This document shows, one piece after another, positions 8,675-18,318 of a DNA stretch of 64,000 bases. Within the stretch, counting starts at the first letter, position 1, and each line of letters opens with the position of its first letter. The stretch lies in contig NZ_BJKB01000002.1 of the NCBI RefSeq assembly GCF_010725055.1, positions 310,001 to 374,000 on the forward strand, written 5' to 3'. The notes under the pieces were generated by a model. That model was not told the origin of the DNA. It did no database searches and worked only from the letters and a program-made list of their open reading frames with translations. Made by a program: the position numbers and the translations under genes. This DNA comes from Gelidibacter japonicus. Lineage in GTDB: Bacteria > Bacteroidota > Bacteroidia > Flavobacteriales > Flavobacteriaceae.

Positions 8675-9529
8675 ATGAAAATAGTACTCATCACAGGAAC
8701 AAGCAAAGGCATAGGCCTTGAAACAGCCTTAACATTTGGTCGTGCAGGCTACAAAGTATTTGCCACCATGCGTAATCCCGAAAACGCTTCCGATTTTAAG
8801 CAAAAAATCAAAAATGAATCTTTAGACATCACGATTTCCAAAATGGATGTCGACTCCGATGCTTCCGTAAAGAAAGGTATGGATGAGATTATTCAAAAGA
8901 ATGGCTCGGTGGATGTTCTTGTCAATAATGCCGGAATTGAACGCCATGGCTCCATTGAAGAGATGTCGATGGACGATTTTCAATCCGTTATGAATACCAA
9001 TTATTTGGGAGTCCTTCGGTGTACAAAAGCGGTGTTGCCTCAAATGCGAAAAGCCAAAAATGGTTGCATTATTAATATCGCTTCAGTTTCAGGTCATATT
9101 GCCAATAGTCCGTTGGGTGCCTATGCCGCAAGTAAATTTGCACTTGAAGCCATAAGCGAGGCCCTTGCCCAAGAAATGAAACCATTTAATGTTAAGGTAG
9201 CCATCGTAGAACCTGGCATCATTAATACGCAAATGGCAAAGGATATTTCAGTGAATGCAGAATCCTTATATCCGCATTCAAAACGCCTTGCCGGCCTTTT
9301 TTCAGCATCACTTCAAACGCCAACACCTCCAACACTCGTGGCAGACAAAATCTTAGAAATTTCAGAAAGCAACACTTGGAAACTAAGACATCCCGTTGGC
9401 CCAGATGCAGCACCTTTTATTGAATGGCGCGGGTCAATGAACGATGAACAATGGATAAATTGGAATGCCACCAGTGATGAAGATTGGTATAAATCGGTTG
9501 AGCAGGATTTCGGGTTGAATGCGAGGTAG
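8675..9529 (+). CDS. Short-chain dehydrogenase/reductase
   Basis: A 284-residue classical SDR. The coenzyme motif TGTSKGIG lies at residues 7-14, the NNAG structural motif near 88, the catalytic Ser in I-A-S-V-S-G near 138 and the Y-A-A-S-K catalytic pair near 151-155, followed by PG at the usual place. The Arg in MRNP after the second strand suggests NADP(H). It should oxidise or reduce a carbonyl/alcohol in the cytoplasm. The C-terminal 60 residues (WRGSMNDEQW) are longer than in minimal SDRs and may form a lid. A truncated repeat (copy C) follows. Confidence 0.88.
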   Translation: MKIVLITGTSKGIGLETALTFGRAGYKVFATMRNPENASDFKQKIKNESLDITISKMDVDSDASVKKGMDEIIQKNGSVDVLVNNAGIERHGSIEEMSMDDFQSVMNTNYLGVLRCTKAVLPQMRKAKNGCIINIASVSGHIANSPLGAYAASKFALEAISEALAQEMKPFNVKVAIVEPGIINTQMAKDISVNAESLYPHSKRLAGLFSASLQTPTPPTLVADKILEISESNTWKLRHPVGPDAAPFIEWRGSMNDEQWINWNATSDEDWYKSVEQDFGLNAR

Positions 9530-9561
9530 ATACTAATATGTGATGGAACTTTAAACTATTC

Positions 9562-9609
9562 AATCAAGAACCTCAGGGTATTAAAATCCACTAATGAGAA
9601 TAAAATTAG
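9562..9609 (+). repeat. Interspersed repeat, copy C (internally deleted)
   Basis: The 5' end AATCAAGAACCTC joins directly to the 3' part AGGGTATTAAAATCCACTAA and then GAGAATAAAATTAG. The central 70-80 bases present in copies A and B are missing. Confidence 0.65.
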
Positions 9610-9646
9610 TCGTTTAATTTCAACAACTTAGATATATGGAAAAATT

Positions 9647-9760
9647 ATGATTTACTATTGGCTATATCTAATTTATATTTTCATCGGCTCTAAATTCTTT
9701 TGGAAACCACATGACTTCGAATCTCACCAGAAAACGGCGTGTCAATATTTTGGATTGTGA
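9647..9760 (+). pseudogene. Detached N-terminal segment of the following thioesterase, out of frame
   Basis: ATG at 9647 opens a 37-codon frame beginning MIYYWLYLIYIFIG, a single hydrophobic helix, followed by SKFFWKPHDFESHQK. It stops at 9758 while the thioesterase frame overlaps it one base over. Skipping one A in the run at 9730-9733 joins HQK directly to RRVNILDCETLRYMNN of the hotdog domain. THEM6-like thioesterases normally start with one such membrane helix, so this looks like the real beginning of the protein separated by one base. Confidence 0.5.
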
Positions 9761-10166
9761 AACCTTACGGTATATGAACAATTCCAGACACCTCAATTAT
9801 ATGGATTTTATTCGGTTTGAAATGATGTTTAGAACACCACTGTTCGACAATACGGTCAAGAAAAGCTTATATGGCATTCTGGGTTCACAAAAAATCATCT
9901 ATAAAAAATCCCTAAAAATGTGGTCGGTATTTACCATTACTCTGGTTTTGGAAGGATGGGACGATAAATGGGTCTACCACAAACAAGCTTTTAAACAGCA
10001 AAACGAGATTCGTGCTGTTGGCTATACAAAAGCAGCGTTTTGGAAAGGCAGAAACGCGCAGAATATACCCGGAATTCTTAAACATTGTGGTGTTACTATT
10101 TTCGAAATGCCCCCTACACAACAAGTACTAAACATGTTTAAAACAGATTATGAGCTTTTAAATTAA
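9711..10166 (+). CDS. Hotdog-fold acyl-CoA thioesterase, THEM6-like; N-terminus probably lost by frameshift
   Basis: A 151-residue frame with the hotdog signature RRVNILDCETLRYMNNSRHL, where the M-N-N-x-R-x-L motif marks the substrate-binding helix of 4-hydroxybenzoyl-CoA thioesterase/THEM6-type proteins. Later strands (KMWSVFTITLVLEGWDDKW) complete the fold. The apparent start MTSNLTRK is weak: the natural N-terminal membrane helix seems to be encoded in the overlapping frame from 9647. Either the protein is made in this shortened form, a sequencing error removed or added one base, or the gene is newly inactivated. In the same frame the stub of another gene follows immediately. Confidence 0.65.
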   Translation: MTSNLTRKRRVNILDCETLRYMNNSRHLNYMDFIRFEMMFRTPLFDNTVKKSLYGILGSQKIIYKKSLKMWSVFTITLVLEGWDDKWVYHKQAFKQQNEIRAVGYTKAAFWKGRNAQNIPGILKHCGVTIFEMPPTQQVLNMFKTDYELLN

Positions 10167-10172
10167 AAACAA

Positions 10173-10343
10173 TTGAGTGTTTGTATTGCGATTCAGGAAC
10201 TGCGGGAAAAGGCAAAACAGGAAATGGGAAGTAAATTTGATTTGAGAGAATTCCACAACGTCGTTCATAAAAATGGCTCGATGCCCCTGGACATATTGGA
10301 AACCGTCGTACTCAGATATATCACGGATACCAAACCCAGTTAA
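10173..10343 (+). pseudogene. C-terminal remnant of a DUF885-family protein
   Basis: The frame after the thioesterase stop reads IQELREKAKQEMGSKFDLRE, then FHNVVHKNGSMPLDILETVV and ends RYITDTKPS. This is the characteristic end of DUF885 proteins (helix, F-D-[IL]-R-E-F-H, then P-L-[DS]-[IV]-L-E). The remaining 500-odd residues of a normal DUF885 protein are absent; the piece is about 57 codons with no credible start. It is best read as a leftover of a deletion that fused the thioesterase region to the end of a lost peptidase-like gene. Confidence 0.6.
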
Positions 10344-10565
10344 GGTTCAGGGTTTTTGAATTGAGCTTAACCGCAAAGGTCGTCAAGGACGGTGCAAAGA
10401 TCGCAATTCTTAAGGAACATACTTTTTAAAACTTTGATTTCCTTGCGGTAAAATAGAGCATAATATCTTTTAGACATTTAAATTATAATTGATGAGGAGG
10501 AGTTACGAAAAACTATCTTAAAAATAATTAACTTACATCCTCTAAATTATTATTCTCTAAAACTT

Positions 10566-13500
10566 ATGAAAACGCACTATCTCCTTTCAATTTTAATTTC
10601 CTTTTTATATATCGGAACACCTCATGCACAAGAAGCTTATTTTCAAATAGACCCCACCTTAACTCCAGACGGACAGACCATAGTTTTTAGTTATGATGGC
10701 GATTTATGGAAAGTGCCTTCAAGTGGTGGCGATGCATTTAGGCTCACAGCAATGGAAGGAGAAGAAACCTTGCCGCGTATTTCACCAGACGGAAAATGGT
10801 TGGCCTTCAGCGCCACACAATATGGTAATAAGGATGTTTATGTCATGCCAATAGATGGCGGTGAGATCAATCAACTCACCTTTCATGATGCCACAGATGA
10901 TGTAGATAGCTGGTCGTGGGATTCCAAAGAAATTTATTTTACCTCATCGCGGTACAATCGTTATAGTGGTTATAAGGTTCCTGTTTCTGGTGGCACACCA
11001 ATACGGTTGTTTGAAAATTATTTCAACAATGTCCATAATGTTGTTTCCCATCCTAAAACAGACGAAATTTTCTTTAATGAAAGTTGGGAAAGCAAAAATT
11101 TCACCAATCGTAAACGCTATAAAGGCGCTTATAATCCTGATATTAAATCCTACAATCCAAAAACCAAGGCATTCAAAGAATACACCGATTATAATGGAAA
11201 AGATATGTGGGCCACCATAGATGAAAATGGGGTTATTTATTTTGTTTCCGATGAAATCAACGGGGAATATAATCTATATACTTTTAAAGATGGAGCTACT
11301 AAAACAGCCTTGACAAAATTTGAAACTTCAATCGGTTGGCCCCAAGTTAGTGCCAACGGAAATAAGATCGTGTTTACCAAAGACTATCAGATTTTCTTGT
11401 ACGACGTAGCTTCAAATAAAACTCAAAAGGTCAAGATTCTAATTAACACAAACAATACGCTCATTAAAGAGCAGGATTTTGAAACAAAGGGTAAAATCAG
11501 TACCATGTCCATATCGCCAGATAATAAGAAGATGGCATTTATTTCTCGTGGCGAACTGTTTGTATCGGACATAAAAGGTAAGTTTATCAAAAAATTAAAC
11601 ACCAATCCCAATGAGCGTGTTAAGGAAGTAAAATGGCTAAAGGATAATCGTACACTATTATATAATCAGACCGCTTCTGGATACACCAATCTCTTTACTA
11701 TTGCTGCCGATGGAACAGGTGAAGAAAAAAGACTTACCAACGAGGCAAAAAACAACGCCAGTATTGCTATAGACCATAAAATGGAACATGCGGCTTATAT
11801 AAGTGGCCGTGATGAGTTGAGACTATTGGATTTAAAAACCTTAAAAAGTACGACTATTGTAACTGATGAATTTTGGGCTCTTCGTCCGCCAGTCCCTCAA
11901 TTTTCACCGGACGATTCCTATGTTTTATACTCTGCCTTTCGCAATTTTGAACTCGATATGTTTATTTATCATATCGCAACCAAAGAAATTATAAACTTAA
12001 CCCAAACTGGGGTTTCAGAAAGTAATCCCACATGGTCTCCAGATGGAAAATACATCTACTTTCAATCTAACTTAACGCAACCTTCGTTCCCAAGAGGTAT
12101 TGGAGATACACATATTTACAGAATGGCTTTAGACACCTATGACGCACCTTTTAAATCGAATAAGTTTGACGAACTTTTTAAAGAAGACGAAAAAAAGGAT
12201 AAGGATAAATCTGAGAAGAAAGATAAAGACAAAAAAGAAAAAGATAGCATCAAAGAACCCATTTCAATCACCATCAATAAAAAAGGACTGATGGATCGTA
12301 TCGAACGCATCAGTCCTTCATTTGGGTCACAAAATGACCCTTATGTCATTACAAAGGATGAAACGACCTATGTGTATTATGTTTCTAATCACGACCAAGG
12401 AAAATATAAATTATGGAGAACCATTATTAAACCTTTTGAAGAAAACAAAACTGAAAAAGTAGATGACCAAGTGATTAGGGACGGTCAACTGGAGTCCACT
12501 AAAGACGGATATTATGCCTTGTTGAATGGCACTATCCATACCATGGACTTAAAAAGCAACAAGCTTGAAAAAATTGAAACAGAAGCCACATTTCGAAAAA
12601 ATCTGGCAAATGAATTTAATCAGATGTTTTTTGAAGCCTGGGCAGGTTTTGAGAGTAATTATTACGATGAAAATTTCCACGGAGAAAACTGGCAACAACT
12701 TAGAGATAAGTACGCTCACTTTCTCCCCTACCTTACAAAACGCTCACAATTGAGTATGTTATTTAACGATATGCTTGGTGAGTTAAATACCTCCCATGTT
12801 GGATTTAATACCTCAGGGAAAGAAGATGAGACCTATTACGGCACTTCCACTTCAGAATCGGGAATCATTTTCTCTCAAGACAACCCTTATAAAGTAGCAC
12901 ATATTGTTAGTAAAAGTCCTGCGGATATCACTGGAAAAGACATTAAACTAGGTGATATTTTAACCAAAGTCAATGGGAAGTCGGTAGATTTCAAAACAAA
13001 TAGAGAAGCCTATTTTTCTGGACCATCATTGGATAACGAAATGCAGTTAACCTTTAAAAGAAGCGGCAAGGACATTACTGTAAACCTGCATCCAATTGCT
13101 ACCAGAGAGTTTAAAGATTTGCTGTATGATGAATGGGTTGAAGACAATCAGAAGTATGTAGATGAAAAAAGCAATGATAAAATAGCTTATGTCCACATGA
13201 AAAATATGAGCGGTAGTGAACTCGATAATTTTATGAAGGAGATGGTTTCTGAAGCCTATAGAAAGGACGCTTTAATATTGGACTTAAGAAATAATACAGG
13301 TGGAAACGTGCACGACGCCGTTTTACAGTTCTTATCCCAAAAACCTTACGCCCAATGGAAATATAGAAATGGAAAATTGGCACCACAACCCAATTTTGGA
13401 CCTGCAGCAAAACCGATCGTTTTACTGATCAATGAGCAATCATTAAGTGATGCCGAAGTTACAGCTGCCGGTTTTAAAGAATTGGGCTTAGGAAAAATCA

Positions 13501-13733
13501 TCGGAACAGAAACCTACCGTTGGATTATTTTTACTTCAGCCGGCCGTTTGGTAGATGGTTCATCCTATCGTTTGCCATCTTGGGGTTGCTACACGTTGAG
13601 CGGCGATAATTTAGAACACACAGGTGTAGCACCAGACATTTATGTAAAAGAAGACTTTAAAGACCGACTCACGGGCAAGCAACCACAATTAGACGAAGCC
13701 ATCGCCGAAATTCTAAAGGATTTAAAACGTTAA
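10566..13733 (+). CDS. Tricorn-like S41 protease with TolB-type beta-propeller
   Basis: A 1055-residue exported protease. A signal peptide (to about residue 21) is followed by WD40/TolB-like propeller repeats (about 30-520, with many S-P-D-G-K-W motifs), a Lys/Glu/Asp-rich linker (about 540-565), a helical domain (about 680-760), a PDZ domain (about 790-870) and the S41 catalytic domain (about 885-1050). The nucleophile is predicted at Ser961 in NEQSLSDAE, with Glu1017 in LEHTG as the charge-relay residue of tricorn enzymes. Tricorn proteases cut peptides into short fragments. It is followed by a second peptidase with a propeller. Confidence 0.88.
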   Translation: MKTHYLLSILISFLYIGTPHAQEAYFQIDPTLTPDGQTIVFSYDGDLWKVPSSGGDAFRLTAMEGEETLPRISPDGKWLAFSATQYGNKDVYVMPIDGGEINQLTFHDATDDVDSWSWDSKEIYFTSSRYNRYSGYKVPVSGGTPIRLFENYFNNVHNVVSHPKTDEIFFNESWESKNFTNRKRYKGAYNPDIKSYNPKTKAFKEYTDYNGKDMWATIDENGVIYFVSDEINGEYNLYTFKDGATKTALTKFETSIGWPQVSANGNKIVFTKDYQIFLYDVASNKTQKVKILINTNNTLIKEQDFETKGKISTMSISPDNKKMAFISRGELFVSDIKGKFIKKLNTNPNERVKEVKWLKDNRTLLYNQTASGYTNLFTIAADGTGEEKRLTNEAKNNASIAIDHKMEHAAYISGRDELRLLDLKTLKSTTIVTDEFWALRPPVPQFSPDDSYVLYSAFRNFELDMFIYHIATKEIINLTQTGVSESNPTWSPDGKYIYFQSNLTQPSFPRGIGDTHIYRMALDTYDAPFKSNKFDELFKEDEKKDKDKSEKKDKDKKEKDSIKEPISITINKKGLMDRIERISPSFGSQNDPYVITKDETTYVYYVSNHDQGKYKLWRTIIKPFEENKTEKVDDQVIRDGQLESTKDGYYALLNGTIHTMDLKSNKLEKIETEATFRKNLANEFNQMFFEAWAGFESNYYDENFHGENWQQLRDKYAHFLPYLTKRSQLSMLFNDMLGELNTSHVGFNTSGKEDETYYGTSTSESGIIFSQDNPYKVAHIVSKSPADITGKDIKLGDILTKVNGKSVDFKTNREAYFSGPSLDNEMQLTFKRSGKDITVNLHPIATREFKDLLYDEWVEDNQKYVDEKSNDKIAYVHMKNMSGSELDNFMKEMVSEAYRKDALILDLRNNTGGNVHDAVLQFLSQKPYAQWKYRNGKLAPQPNFGPAAKPIVLLINEQSLSDAEVTAAGFKELGLGKIIGTETYRWIIFTSAGRLVDGSSYRLPSWGCYTLSGDNLEHTGVAPDIYVKEDFKDRLTGKQPQLDEAIAEILKDLKR

Positions 13734-13750
13734 GTGATGCAACTAAAAGA

Positions 13751-13795
13751 AAGCCTGCGGAAATTAAAATCCACTGGTAGACATAAATAGAATTA
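13751..13795 (+). repeat. Interspersed repeat, copy D (3' part only)
   Basis: AAGCCTGCGGAAATTAAAAT then CCACTGGTAGACATAAATAG matches the 3' third of copies A and B (AAGCCTCGGG, ATTAAAAC, CCACTGGTGG, AATTAAAA). The 5' two thirds are absent. Lies between the tricorn and S9 peptidase genes. Confidence 0.5.
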
Positions 13796-13889
13796 AAAAA
13801 ATAACATTAAATTTTATTTTTAATAGCATACCGAATTTTTCCCAGTTAGATGAGATAACCTACATTTTTTATAATCAATCAGATAAATC

Positions 13890-15914
13890 ATGAAAAGCAT
13901 TTTTTTTCTTATTATTTCCTTCCTTATCTGTGGCAATAGTATTGCTCAAAGGGCCCAAAACCTGGAACTTCTGGATGTTTTTAATTTGGAATATATTTCT
14001 GATCCTCAAATTTCTCCTGATGGCAACCGTATTATTTACGTCAGAAATTTCAAAGACGTGATGACCGACCGGAATTTATCAAATCTTTGGATGGTAAACA
14101 CCGACGGTAGCCAAAACAGACCCCTTACCACTGGAAATCAAAACGATTCTCAACCGAGATCGTCGCATGACGGTACTAAAATAGTGTTCAAATCGAACAT
14201 GAAAGATGATCGGACAAAACTCTATATGATGTGGGTCGACTCCAAAGATGTAGTAGCGCTTACCAACACTCCCGAAAGTCCCGGAGCTGTGTCATGGTCT
14301 TGGGACGATACGCATTTGGCATTTTCTATGTTTGTACCTGCTGCCAAAAAATCACCTATCACCCTACCACTAAAACCTGAAGGCGCCAAATGGAATGCGC
14401 CTCCAATTTATATTGACCAAATGAACTATAGAGGCGATGGTCAGGGCTATCTTAAAAGCGGTAACGAGCAATTGTTTATAATTTCTACAGATGGTGGCAC
14501 TCCAAGACAGCTCACTTTTACTGCTAATGACCACGGAAATCCTATTTGGTCCAAAGATGGAAAATCACTTTATTTTGACGCCAATCTTCACGAAAACCAT
14601 GAAATGGAACCTAGGAATAGCGAAATTTACCAACTCACCATCAGCACAGGCGCCATTAAAGCACTCACATCTCGGAAAGGTCCAGATAATGGTGCCGTTT
14701 TGTCGCCCGATGGAAGTCAAATAGCCTATACAGGTTTTGATGATACCTATCAAGGCTATACAGTTTCCAATCTTTATATAATGAATACAGATGGTTCTGG
14801 CAGCAAAATTGTGACCAAAGATTTAGACCGAGATATTTCCAATCCAATTTGGGAAGATAATGGCAAAGGTCTTTATTTTCAGTATGATGAAAAAGGTGAT
14901 ACCAAAATTGGTCATGTAGCACTCACCGGAAAAATAAGAACGATTACCAACGAGCTTGGTGGACTTTCATTAGGGCGTCCATACAATGCAGCTTCCTATT
15001 CAGAAGCCAAAAACAAGCTAGCCTATACCTTAGGTGGAACTGATCATCCTGCAGATTTAGCGGTTTGGAATGGAGGTGAAACGACACGGATCACCAATGT
15101 AAACAAAGACCTGTTTGCTGACAAACAACTGGGTAATGTAAAAGAAATCTGGTGGAAGTCCTCTTATGACAATAGAGACATTCAAGGTTGGATCGTCACG
15201 CCGCCCAACTTCGATTCTACTAAAAAATATCCTTTAATCCTTGAAATACACGGCGGTCCTTTTGCCAGTTATGGTTCGGTATTTTCAGCCGAAATCCAAA
15301 TGTATGCCGCTGCAGGTTATGTGGTTTTATATTCCAACCCAAGGGGAAGTACAGGTTACGGACAGGAGTTTGGAAATTTGATTCACCATGATTATCCCAA
15401 CCATGATTATGAAGACCTCATGTCTGGTGTGGATGCCGTTATCAAAATGGGCAATATAGATACCAACAATCTTTTTGTTACCGGTGGCTCAGGTGGTGGG
15501 GTATTAACGGCTTGGATTGTTGGTAAAACCAACAGATTTAAAGCTGCCGTGGTGGCTAAACCGGTGATTAACTGGTACAGCTTTGTACTTTATGCAGATA
15601 GCCCGGCATTCTTCTACAAGTATTGGTTTGGGGATAAACCTTGGGACAATCCTGAAGCGTATTTAAAAAGATCACCATTGTCTTATGTTGGCGATATTAC
15701 CACTCCAACCATGGTGTTGGGTGGTGAAGACGATTATAGGACGCCTATTAGTGAGATGGAGCAACTATATACTGCACTCAAAATTCAACAGGTAGAAACT
15801 GCTATGGTAAGAATTCCCGGAGCGTCTCATGGCATTGCCAATAAACCAAGTAATCTGATTGCCAAAATTGCAAGTATATTGGCTTGGTTTGATAAATATA
15901 AAAGTAAAGATTAG
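13890..15914 (+). CDS. S9 family peptidase (acylaminoacyl-peptidase/DPP-like)
   Basis: A 674-residue exported serine peptidase. Signal peptide MKSIFFLIISFLICGNSIAQ; propeller domain about 25-410 with SPDG repeats; alpha/beta-hydrolase domain about 420-674. The catalytic triad is Ser534 in GGSGGG, Asp615 in GGEDDYRTP and His647 in GASHG. The oxyanion segment EIHGGPFASYG is intact. It should release dipeptides or blocked residues from oligopeptides. Its position after the tricorn protease suggests that the two act in series on imported or periplasmic peptides. Confidence 0.9.
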   Translation: MKSIFFLIISFLICGNSIAQRAQNLELLDVFNLEYISDPQISPDGNRIIYVRNFKDVMTDRNLSNLWMVNTDGSQNRPLTTGNQNDSQPRSSHDGTKIVFKSNMKDDRTKLYMMWVDSKDVVALTNTPESPGAVSWSWDDTHLAFSMFVPAAKKSPITLPLKPEGAKWNAPPIYIDQMNYRGDGQGYLKSGNEQLFIISTDGGTPRQLTFTANDHGNPIWSKDGKSLYFDANLHENHEMEPRNSEIYQLTISTGAIKALTSRKGPDNGAVLSPDGSQIAYTGFDDTYQGYTVSNLYIMNTDGSGSKIVTKDLDRDISNPIWEDNGKGLYFQYDEKGDTKIGHVALTGKIRTITNELGGLSLGRPYNAASYSEAKNKLAYTLGGTDHPADLAVWNGGETTRITNVNKDLFADKQLGNVKEIWWKSSYDNRDIQGWIVTPPNFDSTKKYPLILEIHGGPFASYGSVFSAEIQMYAAAGYVVLYSNPRGSTGYGQEFGNLIHHDYPNHDYEDLMSGVDAVIKMGNIDTNNLFVTGGSGGGVLTAWIVGKTNRFKAAVVAKPVINWYSFVLYADSPAFFYKYWFGDKPWDNPEAYLKRSPLSYVGDITTPTMVLGGEDDYRTPISEMEQLYTALKIQQVETAMVRIPGASHGIANKPSNLIAKIASILAWFDKYKSKD

Positions 15915-15983
15915 GTTTCCATGACTATTCTCTCCAGTAAAACTCGATAAATTACTCTTTAAAACAGTTTTCTGATATCTCAA

Positions 15984-16029
15984 AAATGCATCCTTAAAGT
16001 TGAAGTATGTCAACTTAATGGATGCATTT
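15984..16029. terminator. Bidirectional hairpin between convergent peptidase genes
   Basis: AAATGCATCC at 15984-15993 pairs with GGATGCATTT at 16020-16029, and the intervening TTAAAGTTGA/TCAACTTAA extends the stem almost to a short loop. It lies between the ends of the S9 peptidase (plus) and the CocE-type hydrolase (minus). The T-tracts are poor, but the stem is long. Confidence 0.65.
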
Positions 16030-16117
16030 AGGTATTGTAATACTCATCTTCTGTGATTTTAGAATCCATTAACAGCATTCTCTTGCCAATTGTCAAAAAT
16101 CTCTTTCAATGATTGGG

Positions 16118-17995
16118 TTACCGTATAGGCAATCGTATTTGTGAAGGATATTGTTTTGAATGGTGAATTTTATTTTCTGCTATAATGCCTTCTGATTCGT
16201 CAAAATTATTTCCTCCAGTGTTCAGATTACGTGCAAAACGTGGAAAGTTACTGCTAGAAACCTCGATTCTGATACGGTGTCCCTTTTTAAAATAGTTACT
16301 TGTAGCCATTGGCGTCAAATCGACTTTATACACCTTGCCTTCTTCCATAAACACTTCTTTATCGTACCCTTCTCTATAACGCACACGCTGTATGGTTTCA
16401 TCAAGATTATAGGCCGTACCATCAGGATATACATCGATCAGTTTAATGGTAAAATCCGTATCCTTAGCGTCAGAAGAAACATAGAGTGTGGACTCAATAA
16501 ATCCAGTTACTTCTATTCCTTCCGTGAGAACGTCCGTAGTATAAACAAGAATATTAGGATTTTCTTCCGCCTTTTGTTGATCAAATGCACCACCCTGAAC
16601 GGCATTCCCCGTGCAACATACATTGCCACCCAAAGAATTAACAGGGTTCATGGGATCGTAAACAAAAGAATCTGGATTGTCTCTCGTAGCTTTCTTTTTA
16701 GTTAACGTGCCATTCCCATTAAGGGTGTTGGCTTTTCCGTTACTATTCAAGTAATAGGTAGTCATTTTAGTGTCTGCCGGTGGCCATTCTTCCGCCGATT
16801 TCCATTCGTTGCTGCCCATGGTATAATATTGTACTCGAGGCGTGTTTTTCTTGAAATCATTGGTTTCTCCTTTCAACCAAAGATCCCACCAAGCATAAAT
16901 CTGTTCGTCATAATTCAAACGGGCATCACCTACGCTGCGTTGGCCGACTATCGTATTTTCGGTGGCACGGGTATATGCACAATGTAAGGTAGGAGCAATT
17001 ACCAAATATTGATTTTCTCTTATTTCAGGATCTTTTGAATTGTTGCGAACATGGTTGAACAAGGCCAAATTGGGCGTGATTGAAACATCGTACCAAGAGG
17101 CAAACCAAAAGCTAGGTGCACCGATTTCCATAGTATCATGATAAAGTCCACCTTCGTACCAGGCCGGATCATTAGGTTTACGTATCACCATTTTATCAAA
17201 GATTTCCTTTTTTCCATGTATATTCTTGACAATATCTTTAATTGGCAAATGCTTAAGGGCCTCTGCCATATCTATTGGCGGATTTTTTGGAGCGAGATCA
17301 TAGAACCTTGAAATTCTGATCAAGTCTTCTTGTGTAGCGCCTTCAGGGATTCTTGGCTTAAATTTATCTTGTTCCACCCCGTACAACCAAGCAAAGAATA
17401 AAAGCTGCTCTACGCCACCTCGGTACCAATTGCCCTGTTCCTTAATGTCGCCTACGGTTCCAACACCTGCGCCAAACCCCTGTGGTACCATGGCCGCATG
17501 TGAAGGATGATCAAGCGCGGATACGGCCATCTGCCACTCTGCAGTCGATGAACAGCCAATTGTGCCAATTTTTCCGTTAGACCAAGATTGATTTGCCATC
17601 CATGAAAAAGCATCATAACCATCGGTAAGTGGCACTCCCAAAATATCCCATTCGCCCTCTGAAAAAAAACGTCCACGTTCATTTTGCACCACAAAGGCAT
17701 ATCCGCGTTTAACGGCCTCATAAGCTTGTTGGGCAGTTCGGGTTTGGCGCACACCATCAACCCAAGTATTAAAATTATAAGGGGTACGCGAGAAAATAAT
17801 GGGAACCTTTCCTGTCGTCTTAGGTCTGTATATATCAGTGGCTAGGCGAATACCATCTCGCATGGGCATCATCACCTTTTGATCAATAATGGCGATTTCA
17901 TCAAGTTTTTCAAAGATATCTTTTTGCTCTTGTCCATAGCATATCTGAACAGCCAACAAAAAGATAAAGATAAAGGGAATACGATAAATTTTCAT
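16118..17995 (-). CDS. CocE/NonD family hydrolase (X-Pro dipeptidyl-peptidase type)
   Basis: A 625-residue exported enzyme: signal peptide ending ICYGQ, S15-type alpha/beta-hydrolase domain about 30-350, and C-terminal jelly-roll (X-Pro_dipeptidyl-pept C domain) about 380-620. The nucleophile is Ser149 in [10 protein letters not shown]; family members usually have G-x-S-Y-x-G-x-x-Q, so the Tyr is replaced here by Ser. The acidic and His members are expected near APTLHCAY. Relatives are alpha-amino-acid ester hydrolases, cocaine esterase and PepX. It reads in the same direction as the SusC/SusD pair upstream but is separated from it by a terminator. Confidence 0.85.
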   Translation of the reverse strand: MKIYRIPFIFIFLLAVQICYGQEQKDIFEKLDEIAIIDQKVMMPMRDGIRLATDIYRPKTTGKVPIIFSRTPYNFNTWVDGVRQTRTAQQAYEAVKRGYAFVVQNERGRFFSEGEWDILGVPLTDGYDAFSWMANQSWSNGKIGTIGCSSTAEWQMAVSALDHPSHAAMVPQGFGAGVGTVGDIKEQGNWYRGGVEQLLFFAWLYGVEQDKFKPRIPEGATQEDLIRISRFYDLAPKNPPIDMAEALKHLPIKDIVKNIHGKKEIFDKMVIRKPNDPAWYEGGLYHDTMEIGAPSFWFASWYDVSITPNLALFNHVRNNSKDPEIRENQYLVIAPTLHCAYTRATENTIVGQRSVGDARLNYDEQIYAWWDLWLKGETNDFKKNTPRVQYYTMGSNEWKSAEEWPPADTKMTTYYLNSNGKANTLNGNGTLTKKKATRDNPDSFVYDPMNPVNSLGGNVCCTGNAVQGGAFDQQKAEENPNILVYTTDVLTEGIEVTGFIESTLYVSSDAKDTDFTIKLIDVYPDGTAYNLDETIQRVRYREGYDKEVFMEEGKVYKVDLTPMATSNYFKKGHRIRIEVSSSNFPRFARNLNTGGNNFDESEGIIAENKIHHSKQYPSQIRLPIR

Positions 17996-18118
17996 AGGAT
18001 TAATTTTAATTAGTGGCTGTCTTTACGGGTTGTCTAATTTAAAGATAAATAAATTAAAATTTATATATATAGTAGGTTGAAAAACCACCCATACAACATT
18101 AATTAGGATAAGTGAATT

Positions 18119-18200
18119 AGCTCAGGGGCCGTTAGCCAAAACGGATGTTTAGATCTACAATGATAAATAAGGAATTATCTAATGGATCGAGACAGGCCTT
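18119..18200 (+). repeat. Interspersed repeat, copy E (degenerate)
   Basis: CTCAGGGGCCG, then ATAAATAAGGAATTATCT and GGATCGAGACAGGCCT occur in the order and spacing of copy B (CTCGGGGCCCG, ATAAATAAGGAATTGTCT, CGATCAAGGTAAGCCT). The part between is diverged and the 3' end is not recognisable. Confidence 0.45.
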
Positions 18201-18220
18201 GTACCATTATAGATCCAATG

Positions 18221-18249
18221 AAAAAAAAACCCGATGAGTTATCATCGGG
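18221..18249 (-). terminator. Rho-independent terminator of the SusC/SusD operon
   Basis: Read on the minus strand, the 8-bp stem CCCGATGA/TCATCGGG with a 4-base loop is followed by a run of nine T (plus-strand A at 18221-18229). It lies about 70 bases after the susD-like stop codon. Confidence 0.85.
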
Positions 18250-18318
18250 CGTAGTTATGGAATTTCCAATCAAGATTAGTTCAAAACCAATTCCTTCATT
18301 CTTATCATCTATTATGCC

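Larger units (their letters stand above)
17996..18318. other. Intergenic region between susD-like gene and hydrolase
   Basis: No gene is seen. It contains a degenerate repeat copy (E), the terminator of the SusC/SusD pair, and an AT-rich stretch at 18038-18075. On the minus strand, TATCTTTA (18038-18045) is one base from the TAnnTTTG promoter box and could drive the hydrolase gene. Confidence 0.5.
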
